Source: Muscardinus avellanarius (taxonomy: Eukaryota; Chordata; Mammalia; Rodentia; Gliridae). From it: a DNA stretch of 64,000 bases. The notes below the pieces were generated by a model that was given only the letters and a program-made list of their open reading frames with translations, was not told where the DNA came from and made no database searches. Below, one piece after another: positions 1 to 25,900 of this stretch (position 1 is the stretch's first letter; every line of letters begins with the position of its first letter). The stretch spans positions 136,548,904 through 136,612,903 of the forward strand of contig OY726561.1 in NCBI GenBank assembly GCA_963383645.1, read 5' to 3'. Both the position numbers and the translations under genes were made by a program.

Positions 1-1
1 T

Positions 2-14245
<14,244 letters not shown>

Positions 14246-16183
14246 TGCGCAGTGCGACCCGCGCCCTAGACACCACGCGCTTGTTGTGTTGCTTCCTATT
14301 GGTTAGCTACCTAACGGGGGTGGGGAACGAGTGTACCCAGATGGGAGGACTTTTCTTTTCTCTCTGTCTCTACGAGTGGGGTGGGCTGGGGAGGGAGGCT
14401 GGGCATGGGGCGGGGCGGGGGGGGTCACATCACTCTGAACAGCGGTTCCTTAAACAACTATTTTTTGGTTTGGTTGTAATATATTGTACTTTATTAAGAT
14501 TGCCAAAAACTGTTAAAATTTAAAAAAAATTTAAATCATGTGTATACAACTTTTTGCCAGATAAAAGAAAAAATGTAGTCATTTTTATTTGAAAGATGTG
14601 CTTTTTAATTTTGTTTTGGTTTTTGTATATTTGTAAACTTACAGAGAACCTCTTCCACACACCTCTTCCTTCCTGTTCTCTTTGACCTGTCCGTCAACCT
14701 CTGCCTTCTTCCCACCCCCACCCAGCCCAGGAAATTCATATGATTAACCGAGCAACTTAATTAGGCTTCAGACCCGGGCCATCTGGCCCAGAACAACCAG
14801 ACCCCACAGGGTTAAGTCAAACATTGGTCCAAGAGGCCGCACCTGCCTCCCATGGGCGTGGGCAGGGCCCGAGCTGGAGGAGGCTTGGTGGACGCCACAG
14901 GCACGACCTCCGCTCCTTTTCCCCTGAAAAGCCTCATGGGGGCGGAGGGCACGGGCAACCTCGTGTGCTCCACGCCCGCCCCAGCAGAGCAAGAGGAAGG
15001 ACGGGGTGTGTGGGCCCCTGCAGCTGAGGCCGGCTGTGGTTCCTAGGCGGGCATCCTGTGTGGTTCTGAAATGTTTTAACCGACCTGCCCAACAGGCAGC
15101 ACCCGGGGCTGGGTTGACCGGGAAGTTCAATGCACAACGCTGGGGGGCGTGCCACCCCGAGGCCCTCCTCTGGGCGGAAGGGAGGCTGGAGCCCGGGCCA
15201 CAAGCGGCCGGTCCATCTGTGACTCCGGAGAGAGGGCGGCCCAGAGCCTCTGCCTTGGGAGAGACGCGTTCTCGGCCCCTGGGCGGCTGACGTGGCTGAG
15301 TATGCTTCTGGAAAAGCCGATTTCTCGATGAGTTCTCGGTACAGTTGAAGTCTCTGTGCACAAAAGTACGTTTGCGGGTATCACGGCTGCACCGTGAGCC
15401 CCTGAGGTGAGGGTCAAGATGGGGTCTCTGGCTGGTTTTTTACTTATTCCTGAGAACGGCCGAGTCCTGAGGGTCCCGTAACATCTCTCCAAAGAGTATG
15501 TTCTCTTGTACATGAAATAACCCACTCGGCCAGTATTCTAAATTGACCCCCACTCATCGGCCCTCGGCCTGCACACAGCCAGTCACCTGGGCCGTGACCC
15601 TGACCAAAACATTCCCCCGCTCCTGCCCAGCTGTCCTGGCTTACTCCAGGCCGCTGACGGGCACGTCACAGATGGGCTGAACGGCCTTCCGAGGTGTGGC
15701 AGGGTGAATTCCTCCACGAAGCCGGACTCCAACGAGGTTATCGGAATGGACCTTCTCAGAAACAAATCCAAAATGGCTGACATCCGTGCAGCGGACCCGG
15801 CCACGTGCTGCCCGCCCGGGGGGCCGGGTCAGAGCTGATCTTTTAGAGAGGCATGCACCTCCAGGTGAAGAGGAAGCAGGATCCCAGCGGCCACCTCTTC
15901 CGGAAGGCAAAGGCCAACGTAGGAGCATGATCCCAGCGTTACTTGTTTAGTTTTTATATGTGTGTACATAATTATATAGAGAGATAGCCTTGTGTATACA
16001 CCTTCCACAAACGACACATCCTCACACAGAGATACATGTGCTCACTGTATATTCTTGTCTCCTGCTCTAAGGTTGGAACTTTGCATTGTGGTAACAGTTA
16101 GGGAAATCATTCACAAAGTACTGCAACGTGTTGAGATAAGAGATACTTAATATTGTCAAATAACTTGTGATTATCTTGCCATC

Positions 16184-16189
16184 AATAAA
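16184..16189 (+). terminator. Candidate proximal poly(A) signal, RAB6B
   Basis: AATAAA in an AT-rich stretch about 1.9 kb after the stop codon. It could produce a short 3' UTR isoform. Whether it is used is unknown. Confidence 0.4.
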
Positions 16190-18296
16190 AATAATGCATA
16201 GTTGTGTTAAACTACAGGTTAAAAAAATAGCCCCTGTGAATATCTCCACCACCTCCGGTGTTTTCTTTTCGGGGGTGTGCATGCCTGTGTGGGCCGGTGC
16301 TCCCCGCTGTTGGGCATGCCCCCAAGTGGTGCTTGTTGGAAGGGAGCCTCCTTCCCTCGTGAGGGTTTACAGGAGTCCTTCTTACTGGGTCTGGCCTGCT
16401 TGGCAGCGACGGCCATCGCTTGTGGCCTTGGCACAGCCCCATTGGTGGGGGGTCTTGGTGAATGAGTGTATGGTAGGTTTTAATTCTCTTGGCACTGAAG
16501 AGTAGCTTTTCTTAAAACGTCCTGTAAAACAGAGTGGAAACTTGGTTCTCTTCTTGTGTGCGGATGACCCAAGGCACCATGGTCTGGGTTTCCATCATGG
16601 AACAGTAAGACGGTGACAGATGTTGTCGGGGTTGATGTGGCCTTAGTGAGTCCTGCTCTGCCTCGCCTGCGCACATCCCGTCTGGAGTCCCGGCCCTCCC
16701 CGGGCCCGTGGTCTCCAGGGTGAGGACGGTTCCCTGTCTTGCCTTGGCCTGGCTTTCTTCAGCCTGATCGCCGACCTCCCTCTGAGGACCTAGTGAGGCG
16801 GCCAGGCCTTGTTCACAGAAATGTGGTGACCCCAGGTGACATCACTGTCTGCCTGCTGGTAGCTCTTGACTCACAGTCAAGGTTTAACACCGAAATGGCC
16901 AGGTTCTTAAAGGAGATGAAGTTGGCGCGGCGCCCCTAGTGAGAACTTGCATCTTTGCTGAACCTACACTGGTTAGCAGAGGACAAAGCAGAGGGGCCCT
17001 TTTAGGACTTGATCCCCGTGTAGTAATTCAGGCCCCAAAGACTGGGCCTGACGTGCGGATGCGCAGGGTCCTCTTCTTTGGGCCCTCTCTTCCTGTAGGG
17101 ATGTCGCAGCAAAGCTGTCAGTAAAGCCGGTCCACATCAGAATAGACACGGGGAGATGGAGCATGAGGCCGGGGGGCACAGATGCGCCCGGCTGAACTGT
17201 GCCGTGAGCGTCACGGCCGTGGTTCCGCATTCCCAGGCTAGTGGGTGATTGTTTGAGGCCCGGCTGCCGTCACCTTGAGCACCGTCTTTCCATCACCATC
17301 CTTAAACATTCTGCAGTGCTCTTGAGGGACGCAACGGCTGGGCCAGTTCCAGGGGCTTGGGCCCCAGAACCGAGAGCCGATGGGGGTAGTAGTGCAGACA
17401 CATTTGGGGGCGCATCTCTCTCATCCAGTGGCAACCATGGGTGCCGCTAGCCCATCTTCAAATGCCAGGCAGGACAGTAAAGGGACGGCGCTGCCGGCTT
17501 CGGCGTCCTGCAGAGTGGCCTCATTCCTTTGCAAGGGCGGGAGGCAGGTGAGGACGGCAGGGCAGGAGCCCGGGTGGCTAAGCAGGCCAGTGTCTGCGTG
17601 CATCTCTGGCTCGGGGGTGCGCCCAGTTTGCTAGTTTCCGATCTACCTCTCCTTGAAGAATGTGAGGCCTCGTCCCTTTGCCCAGCAGCGAGGAGAACCT
17701 GTAACCTGTCCCGCTTGTGGGTGGGTGGGAGAGCCGGCACAGGGCGACTTCCTTCTTGGCACCCAGCCAGCCAAGGTGTCGCCGCGTGTGCACGTCGGCC
17801 CAGAAAGGACAGGTGTGCGTGTGCGTGCGTGTGTGTGTCCTTCGGGTCATCTGCTCTGGGCTTAGGACGTGAGGTTCTCCCTGGGGTATCTGAGCGGGCT
17901 GGGAGAGATTGCAGACGCACTCGGGGTCACCAAGTCTACTAGGGTCATCTTGGGCAACCACTCAGATCAGGGTGTCCTTTCTGTTTTTGTTTGAAATCAA
18001 CTCTAGGTATTCCACACGCTTGGGGTCTCAGTGTGCAGCTTCCTTGGGCTCCGGACCCCTGTCTGGTTGAAACGCCCCCCGGGGTACGGGTTTGGTCAGG
18101 AAAACCGTCCCCCAAGGCGAGGCGGCGTCTGGCGGTGTGCTGACTTCGCCTCTCCCACCTCCGCAGCGCCCCTCTCAAGGGCTGGCTGTGAGCAGCAGAG
18201 GGCGGCCTTCCCATCGCTGAAGGGCTCGGAAGGCGCCATACTGACGTTACGTTAAACTGTGTAAAATGTGGGACAGACTCAGCATGTTGCTCAAAC

Positions 18297-18302
18297 AATA
18301 AA
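18297..18302 (+). terminator. Probable main poly(A) signal of RAB6B
   Basis: AATAAA followed by a T/G-containing stretch at 18308-18340. Repeat-rich DNA starts soon afterwards, which fits the end of the transcript. Confidence 0.7.
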
Positions 18303-18552
18303 CCGTCCTGATTCTCAGCACAGCGCTTCTCTGGTTTTTAAGTGGTACATCGTATCTGGGCCCCAAAGCCCTCTTCTGGAGCCTGGGTGGTGTGGTGTGG
18401 CCCCTACTCAGAGTCCGGTGTTGCCCCCTGCCCACCCGGCTCCACCAGCTACGAGGGGCACTGCAGGGCACGCTAGCTGGTACCATCACGGCCACACGCA
18501 GCCCTACAATCCTGCAGGGACCAGATCTCCATTCCTTCCCATTTCCAGAAAG

Positions 18553-18553
<1 letters not shown>

Positions 18554-18602
<49 letters not shown>

Positions 18603-18650
18603 CAGAGACAGAGACAGAGAAAGAATAGATGCTGATTATTGAACCCAGAG

Positions 18651-18701
<51 letters not shown>

Positions 18702-18759
18702 CAGAGAGAGACAGAGACAGAGACAGGATAGATAGATGCTGGATATTGAACCCAGAGGC

Positions 18760-18813
<54 letters not shown>

Positions 18814-18930
18814 ACAGAGAGAGACAGAGAAGAGACAGAGAGAGGATAAATGCTGGATATTGAACCCAGAGGCATTGTGTGTGTGTGTGGCAGAGAGAGA
18901 CAGAGAGAGGAATAGATAGATGCTGGAGGC
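18554..18930. repeat. Compound minisatellite of GT-runs, GACAGA-runs and a SINE fragment
   Basis: Four successive modules, starting near 18554, 18653, 18762 and 18875, each with a (GT)n run, a GACAGAGA stretch and, in the first three, GATGCTGGATATTGAACCCA. The last runs into the rest of a minus-strand SINE. Confidence 0.85.
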
Positions 18931-19105
18931 ATTCTACCAGAGGCATTCTACCCCAAGCTACACCCCTAGCCTTATGTTTAGTTTGAAACGGTCTCGCTGG
19001 GTTGATGAGTCTCACTACTTGCTGAGGCTGTCCTCAAACCTGAGAACCTCCTGTCTCAGCCTCCCAAGTACTAGGATTAAGGAATGTGCCATCATACTCA
19101 ACTTT
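18931..19105 (-). mobile_element. B1-dID SINE, 3' end expanded
   Basis: CATTCTACCCCAAGCTACAC to CATCATACTCAAC. Its dID start is repeated in the adjoining minisatellite. Confidence 0.8.
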
Positions 19106-19373
19106 GGGAAGCTATTTTGAAGGTAAGAATGTAGAGGAATCATAATCCCCTTTCAGATGACACCAACCAGCCAAAATACCCCAGCTCTACCGTCCACCAG
19201 CTAAGCGACATCCCTGCGAGACCCCTGAGATTTCGGGCCTCTCCAAACCAAGAAGTACCCTAATGCTAGTCTAGTTCAGGGTCAAATCCCAAGGACTCAG
19301 AGGTTAAGATTAGGCTCAGAAGTGCCCTGGCCTGAGAATGCTGGGAATCTCATTCTTCAGACCCCACTTAAAG

Positions 19374-19613
19374 GTTGTCCAGGTATAGTGGTGCATGCCA
19401 GTGCTTGGAAGGCTCAGGCAGGAGGATCGCAAGTTCAAGGCTAACCTCAGCAACTTGGTGAGACTTTCTGCAGCTGAGTGAGACCCTGTTTCAAGGGAAA
19501 AAAAATAAATAAAAAAGGCTGGGATATAGCTTAGAGGGAGAATGTTTTTAGGTCTGATCCCTAATACAAAAAAACAAAAAACAAAACAAACAAACAAAAA
19601 AACAAGAAAACCT
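19374..19613 (+). mobile_element. B1-dID SINE with AAAC-rich tail
   Basis: GTGGTGCATGCCAGTGCTTG head; tail of ACAAA units. Confidence 0.85.
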
Positions 19614-20525
19614 ACAACCCAAAAGATTCTAACAGTTCTGGAACAGCCTCCAACCTGCCACTTCAAGGAGGCCATCTCTGATTGGAAGGGAGAGGAGATG
19701 GAGGGCCGCCCACTCTGCCTTGCGTCATAGCGTGAGGTGGGCAGGTATGGGGATGTCTGGGCGGAGGGCGGAGAGCCAGAGCAGGTGCTACACGGGCCAG
19801 AGCAAAGCTGTTCGGGACAAGCTGTCCTTCCCAAGACTACGGAGCCCAGGGCGACGTGACTTCACAGGCCACGAGAGCAAGGGCCCCGGGGGCACCGTGT
19901 GGACGCTCACCAGAGAAGCGCTGCGGGTACCCGGGCAGCTCTCCTCCTCCCTGTGTAAGAGTGCAGGGCGCCATGTGCTACCTCATTTGTTTTTGTTTTT
20001 AAAGGGGAAATAATATTCCAGACAACAGAAATGGCCCAGTGCCCCCAGGGGACCCTCGTGTCTAGCAGGAGCCGCTCAGCGCCTCTGGGAAGTGGCGGAC
20101 CCCAGGCCCTGCCCACCTGCTGTTGCTCAGGAGACGGGGCCCCCAGAAAGTGGTGGTGGCTGAGACCTGCCACACTCCCAGGGTGCGCTGGGCCACAGCT
20201 GCCATGCGTGTTACCATATATGGTCGTGCCCGGTCTGTCTGGCCCTGCGACCTGACCACGCTCTTTCTACCCTGGTCACGCTGGGTCTGTTTTTATTGAA
20301 TGGCTTCAGGGCCACAGAGGAGACCCCGTGTACAGAATGACACTAGCCTCCCCTCCGGGCCCTACGCGGCTCCCCAGGACTGGCCACCAGGCCCTCGCCC
20401 TGGCCCGGCCCCTCTTGTAGCATGGGCACTGGAAGTGGGGTGCGCTCCTGGAGGGCTCTGTAACCTGTTCGTCACCGTTCCAAGAGCTTAGCAGGGTCTG
20501 TGGCCCAAGACCTAAGAACAACACA

Positions 20526-20718
20526 AGCCAGGTGCGATGGTGCACGTCTGTAATCCTAGTATGTGGGAGGCTGGGACAAGAGGATCGTAGGTTTGAGGAC
20601 AGCCTCAACAACTTAGTGAGGCTCTCAGCAACCTAATGAGACCATTTCCAAATAAGAAATAAGAATTGGTGTGGGGGTGTAGCTGGGAGGTAGAATGCCT
20701 CTGGGTTCAATTTCCAGT

Positions 20719-20722
<4 letters not shown>
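20526..20722 (+). mobile_element. B1-dID SINE
   Basis: GCCAGGTGCGATGGTGCACG to TTTCCAGTAAAA, leading into the CA run. Confidence 0.9.

Positions 20723-20772
<50 letters not shown>
20720..20772. repeat. (CA)n microsatellite
   Basis: About 25 CA units forming the tail of the + strand SINE just before it. Confidence 0.95.
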
Positions 20773-20774
<2 letters not shown>

Positions 20775-21460
20775 TATTCTAGCCACCTCTCCCAAGGGCA
20801 TGTAGGAGCCCTGGGAGCAGGTAAGACTTGTCCAGCATGTAGATCCCTAAGACCCCACGCTCTAAGACCCAAACATCCACTCACATCCTCCAGTCGGCCT
20901 GGCAAGCGTGGGGGAGAACACTGCCGGCTGAGGACCACTGTCTGATTGTAGCTTCCTTCCCCAAAGACCACCTTGAGGCCTTGAATGAACGCTGCCTTTC
21001 TCCCCTTCCTCCGTCACCCCATTGGTGTACTGATCCCTCCGGTGTAGTCGCTTCAACCTGACAAAACAGGTCTGCGGGAAGGCATCTCTGAGCAGGGCAA
21101 CCTGGCCCTGGCCCTTATCCCACGGGCACCACGTGTGAAGTGACCGGCCATCCTCCTGCCTCAGCCTCCTGCCTCAGCATATGCCACTGCGCCCAGCAGC
21201 CTCACGCAGGTTTTTATTTGTTGACTCTCCCTGGTCCCTCCTGACCAGGTCAGGTGCCTGGCCCTCTAGGGTGGCCATGCAGTTGGCCCTGCTCTGGCAT
21301 TGGCTTCTCGTTTACCGCAACCACCGTGTCCTGTGAGGCTCTGCTGTAGATGCGGCCATCTCTGAGCTCGGGATGTAGAGTTGGACCTGAATCCCAACAC
21401 ATGCTCACATCTGTTCTCACAGTATCATTCTATTTAATGCTTTGAACTAGACACGTTGTC

Positions 21461-21466
21461 TTTATT
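21461..21466 (-). terminator. Candidate distal poly(A) signal, SRPRB
   Basis: AATAAA on the minus strand about 945 bases after the stop codon, in the context TGATGAATAAAGACAACG. Confidence 0.55.
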
Positions 21467-22035
21467 CATCAAGAAAAGTAGTAATCATTTACAAAAGCAA
21501 TAAAAAAGCCAAATGTTTAAGACAGCAAGAACGGCACTATCGCTTTGAGAAGGCAATGTGGTTTTTTTAAGCATGAGTGAGCACACACTTGGAAAGCTAC
21601 ACTTAGAAATCCACAGAAGACTTTTTCCATTTTGGACTTGTTCCAGAGCATTCTAACTAAGGGTATAAAATAGGAACCGACCGCACAGCACATGAAGATA
21701 CCCAGGGACCCTCAGCCATCCTCAGGGCAGAGCAGTGTCTGAACCCCCGACGGCTGCCCTGTGACCAGTAGGACCTGAGACTCTGGGCACTGGGGATCTG
21801 ACATTTACAGCTAGGGCCCCGACGGGCTCTCGAAACCCGAGTGCTGAGCTGGAGTGTGGACGAGTCTCCGAGCCGAGGAGCAGCGCAGCCACATCAACTC
21901 ACTTGGTGCCTTCACACATCGGGTGACTCATAGTGTCACCGCACCCGCAAATCTAAGGCGCCCCAAGGACTAGCTACGTGTTGCCCAGCAATGCCAGAGG
22001 CAACTGGAAATCAACGCGGTTCATAAATAGGCAGG

Positions 22036-22041
22036 TTTATT
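22036..22041 (-). terminator. Candidate proximal poly(A) signal, SRPRB
   Basis: AATAAA on the minus strand about 370 bases after the stop codon. Confidence 0.45.
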
Positions 22042-22409
22042 TCCAGGAAGAAGGAATAAAGCACAGAACCAGGGAATAAAAAAAACTCTTTAGCTAACCC
22101 TACCCTCACGAAGCATCCTCTCTCTGTGACAGGACCAGCTTGTAATGCCGCAGACCGCGACCCTCAAGCAAGCACACGCTGAAGACACAGGACGCACACC
22201 TTACCAAGGACCAGCTCGAAAGGCAGCGACAGGCAGAACAGAATAAACAAGGGAGCGAAACCTTCCCGCTGGTGCCGACGGTCATTTGTTTCCAGAACAA
22301 GCAAATGTTTTAACCATGTTCTGCACCCCTTCTTTAGCAACTCTGATGATGTCCCTTTTCCCAAAATGCCCGTCAGGAGCACCCTGGGTCTCGAGCCTGG
22401 GGCCGCCCC

Positions 22410-22623
22410 TCAGGCGATTCTGGCCAGCCACTTCTCCAAGTCCTGGATGTCGGCGGAGCCCGCGTCCCCGCGCCCGCCCTTGGCGCTGCACTCCACAAAC
22501 TCCACTTTGAGGGGCAGCTGGGAGAATTCAAACTCCTTGCCTTTCTTTCCCAGCTGAGCAGGGGCAGTGCTGGAATTGTCCATTGTGCTGGGGGCAGCGG
22601 AGCGGGTGACCCGTAAGGTGTTG
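22410..22623 (-). CDS. SRPRB: SRPRB exon 7 coding part with stop
   Basis: Completes Leu201, then NTLRVTRSAAPSTMDNSS through EFVECSAKGG to EKWLARIA and TGA. CSAK is the G5 loop. The 4.4-kb intron before it carries many SINEs. Confidence 0.97.
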
Positions 22624-22915
22624 CTGTGGGATAAGAAGAAGATGGGTCAGGAAGCGACATCTTTACACAGCAATTACAGGCCGGCAGTCCCTAAGTACCC
22701 CAGCCGTCACTTAAGACTGAATCATGAATGTGTGAATCATGCTATGAAGGCTGTTCAATAATCCCTGGCATCCGTAGATCATTCTCTGGGATGGTGAGAT
22801 GGAAGTCCACCTTGCACAGCTAGTGACACCTGCTGAACAGTGGGCGGAGACCACACCAACTCCAGCCCAAGCCAGCCTTCCACTAGGGTCTCCTCAGCCA
22901 TCTTTAAGGGGGGGG

Positions 22916-22980
<65 letters not shown>

Positions 22981-25900
22981 GTATTGGGGATTGAACCCAG
23001 AAGCATTCTACCCCCGAGCTATACCCCTATTTTATTTTTTATACCTGCGATCCTCCTGTCTCAGCCACCCAAGTACTGGGATTACAAGTGTATACCATCC
23101 CGCCCAGCTAAAACTCTATTTTTAAAAGACTTGCTGGCGTTAGTAAAACTCCCTGAACGTCAGCTGTGGGTAGTGCTGGGGTCTGTGGGGTCAAGGAAAG
23201 CACGGCCCGACAGCAAGGAGCAGGCTCTGCTCAGGAATGAAACCTGGAGGAGGCATCTGACCGGGAGAGCCCATGCGTCAGGAGCCCGCCTCCTTACACA
23301 CTCGGGGGTTTCTATGAGCTCCAGGAGCAGCTGTCGGGCTGCTGGCTGGTGTGCTACTGGCCTGGCCATCTGGGGGCAGGGCAGTGGTCAGGGGCGTTCC
23401 TCTTTTTATTTTTTTCTTTGTTCTTGGTCCAGGTCCAGCAAAGCCCCGTGGCCAGACCTCACAGAGCCCACAGGTAGAGTATCTGTTTTTACATTTCGTC
23501 TATTTGGAATGTGAAACTTAAAAATCACAAACTCCAAGCTCTTAACTAATTCTGCAATTAGTATTACTAATCTCCAACTTCCCAAGCCAGGGCAACCTTC
23601 CCAGCCAAAGTCACCCTACTGCCACCTGCTGGCTCCATGAAGCGGTGCATAAGCTGTCTCCCCACCCTGCCTGCCCCCAGAGGACACACTGCCTGCCGCT
23701 GGTTTAGGACAAAGCCTGTCCTGGCCCTACAAGGCTGCTTGAAAATAACAGAAGACCACTGGCAAAACCAAACAATACCTCGTAGGCACATGCTTTGGGG
23801 AAAGCTTTTGGGTAGGAGCACGGGGTGGGGCTTCTAACCAGCACGGCGGTGGGCACACACGTATTCATTGTGTATTTTTTAAACTTAATGTCTAAGCTGG
23901 GCATGGTGGTGCATGCCTGGAATCCTAGCACTTGGGAGGCTGAGACAGAAGGATCCAGGTTCAAGGCCAACCTAGCAACTTCCCAGGACCCTCAGCAAAC
24001 CAGTGAAAGCCTGTCTCAAAGGGTTGGGGTGTAGCTCTGAGGTAGAATGCCCTGGGTTCAATCCCCAGTAGCACAAAAACAAAACAAAATTATATAATTA
24101 TATACTTATACTCCTATACGTTAGATATGTTACAATAAAAAATTTTTTAGGGAAAACATTACTTACCTGGGTTGGCCCCACAGGCCACATTAGTGTAGTA
24201 GCCCTAGTTATTCAGGGGACTATGAAATCCGTCAAAGCTGATAGGGCCTAGTTCTCACAAGTAGGAATTAAACTAAAATTAGACTTCTGATTTAACTGAT
24301 GCTAATTAACCTTTTACCGGGTGCATACACCAACTAAACTTTGGGAGGTGGAGACAGGAGGATCGTAGGTACACGAGGCTCTCAGCAACCTGGCAAGACC
24401 TTGTTTCCAAACAAAAAATAAAAAGGGCTGGGGATGTAGCTCGGAGGTAGAATGCACCTGGCTTCCATCCCCAGTACCATAAAAAACAAGGCAAAACAAA
24501 ACAAACAAAAGAAACTTTACGACTCCTCAACTTTTTTTTGTGTGTGTGGTACTGATGATGGAACCCAGGGCATTCTACCTCTGAGCTACACCCCCTGCCC
24601 TATTTTTTATTCTTTATTTTGAAACAGGGTCTCACTGGGTTGCGGAGGGCCTCACTCAGTAGCTGAGGCTGTGCTCTAACTGGGATCCTCCGGTCTCCGC
24701 CTCCCGAATGCTGGGATTGCAAGCGTGGCCACCACGCCCGGCACGCTCTTCAATTTTCCCTTCACTGCGTCCTATAAGGCATCTCTTTGGTATTGTTTGA
24801 CTCTATTGTGAAAAGCAGACGGCCTAAGGAAAACGTGACTTAGACCTGGGAAAACCTGCACTGTACTGTCAAAAAATAAAATGAAAACCTAAACCACAAA
24901 TAATACTATGGCTTTTGTTTTCCCAAAACAATTCCAGCAACTGCCCCAGACTGCTTAGAGGAAGCGAATCATCTAACGGTCCCCGTGCCTCCGCCTGGCG
25001 GACAATGCAAACGTCCCCAGAGCCAGTGCGGGGAGCGGGCGGCGGGCATGGTCTCCGCGGGAAGGCAGCCTCTGCAAAACCGCTTTGTGAAGGGCCAGAA
25101 ATTAAATACGGTGGGCTTTGTGGACCACGCTTGGCCTCTGCTGCGTATTTGCTTTTTTGGATCCTGCCCTTTAAAAAACGCCCAAGTGTTGAGCTTGCAG
25201 GCCCCGGGAAAGAGTCTGCCCCGCAGAGGCTGAAGAGCTGAGCGGCCGAGGCCCACCGCAGCCTGCGCCCAGCCCTCCCTCACACGCCGCCCAGCAGGGC
25301 GAGCCAGACGCAGCACCGCAGCACCGCAGCACCGGGTGGGTGCCTAAGACAAGATGGAAGCAAAGCATGGTGGGAAAACACTTCTAAGAGGTGAATTTGC
25401 ATTTCAGTTCCTCCCCAACAAGCATCTTTTCTTGGGGGGTGGGGGTGGGGGGTGAGCCCTAACACAAAAGCAGGAAGAAAACATAACTTACTCGACTGTG
25501 TTGCTTACTTGTTCTAATCAAACTTTTGGCTAGTTCTCACAAATTAGCATAACTAAAATTATAGTTCAATTTGTAAATTTGAAACACAGCGAGAGCAAGA
25601 CAAATAATGCTGTTATATAGCCTGAAAACAGTATAAGAAGCTATGAAATAGTGCCCTGGATCTTTATTTATTTATTTTTTATTATTATTATTTTTGGTGG
25701 TACTGGGGTTCCTGGAAGCCCTTCTACCTCCGGGATACACTCCCAGACCTATTTTTATACTTTTTTAAATTTGGAAACAGGGTCTCTTAAGCCAGCGCGA
25801 CTGGCTTCAAACCTGCGCCATCCTCCTGTCTCTTACCTTCCAAGCGCGGGGATTACAAGCGTGCCCACCGCGCCCGGCTAGTGCCCTGGGTTTTTATATG

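Larger units (their letters stand above)
14246..18320 (+). other. RAB6B: RAB6B 3' UTR
   Basis: Roughly 4 kb follow the stop codon without any SINE, in contrast to the repeat-dense introns, as expected of a constrained transcribed region. An AT-rich block lies at 14450-14650 and a UGUACAUA Pumilio-type octamer at 15963-15970. Two AATAAA signals occur, at 16184 and 18297. The 3' end near 18320 is inferred from the distal signal. Confidence 0.75.
18321..21445. other. Intergenic region between convergent RAB6B and SRPRB
   Basis: No gene recognised. It holds a GT-rich compound minisatellite, three SINEs and a long CA run. 19614-20520 and 20775-21445 show no recognisable element apart from scattered GC-rich sequence. 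Confidence 0.6.
21445..22409 (-). other. SRPRB: SRPRB 3' UTR
   Basis: About 0.95 kb of repeat-free sequence follows the stop. Two AATAAA signals on the minus strand, at 22041-22036 and 21466-21461, offer a short and a long form. Confidence 0.65.

Noticed and set aside
18473..18932. Long His-Thr and Cys-Val repeat frames
   Set aside because: Translation of (GT)n/(CA)n tracts in the intergenic minisatellite.
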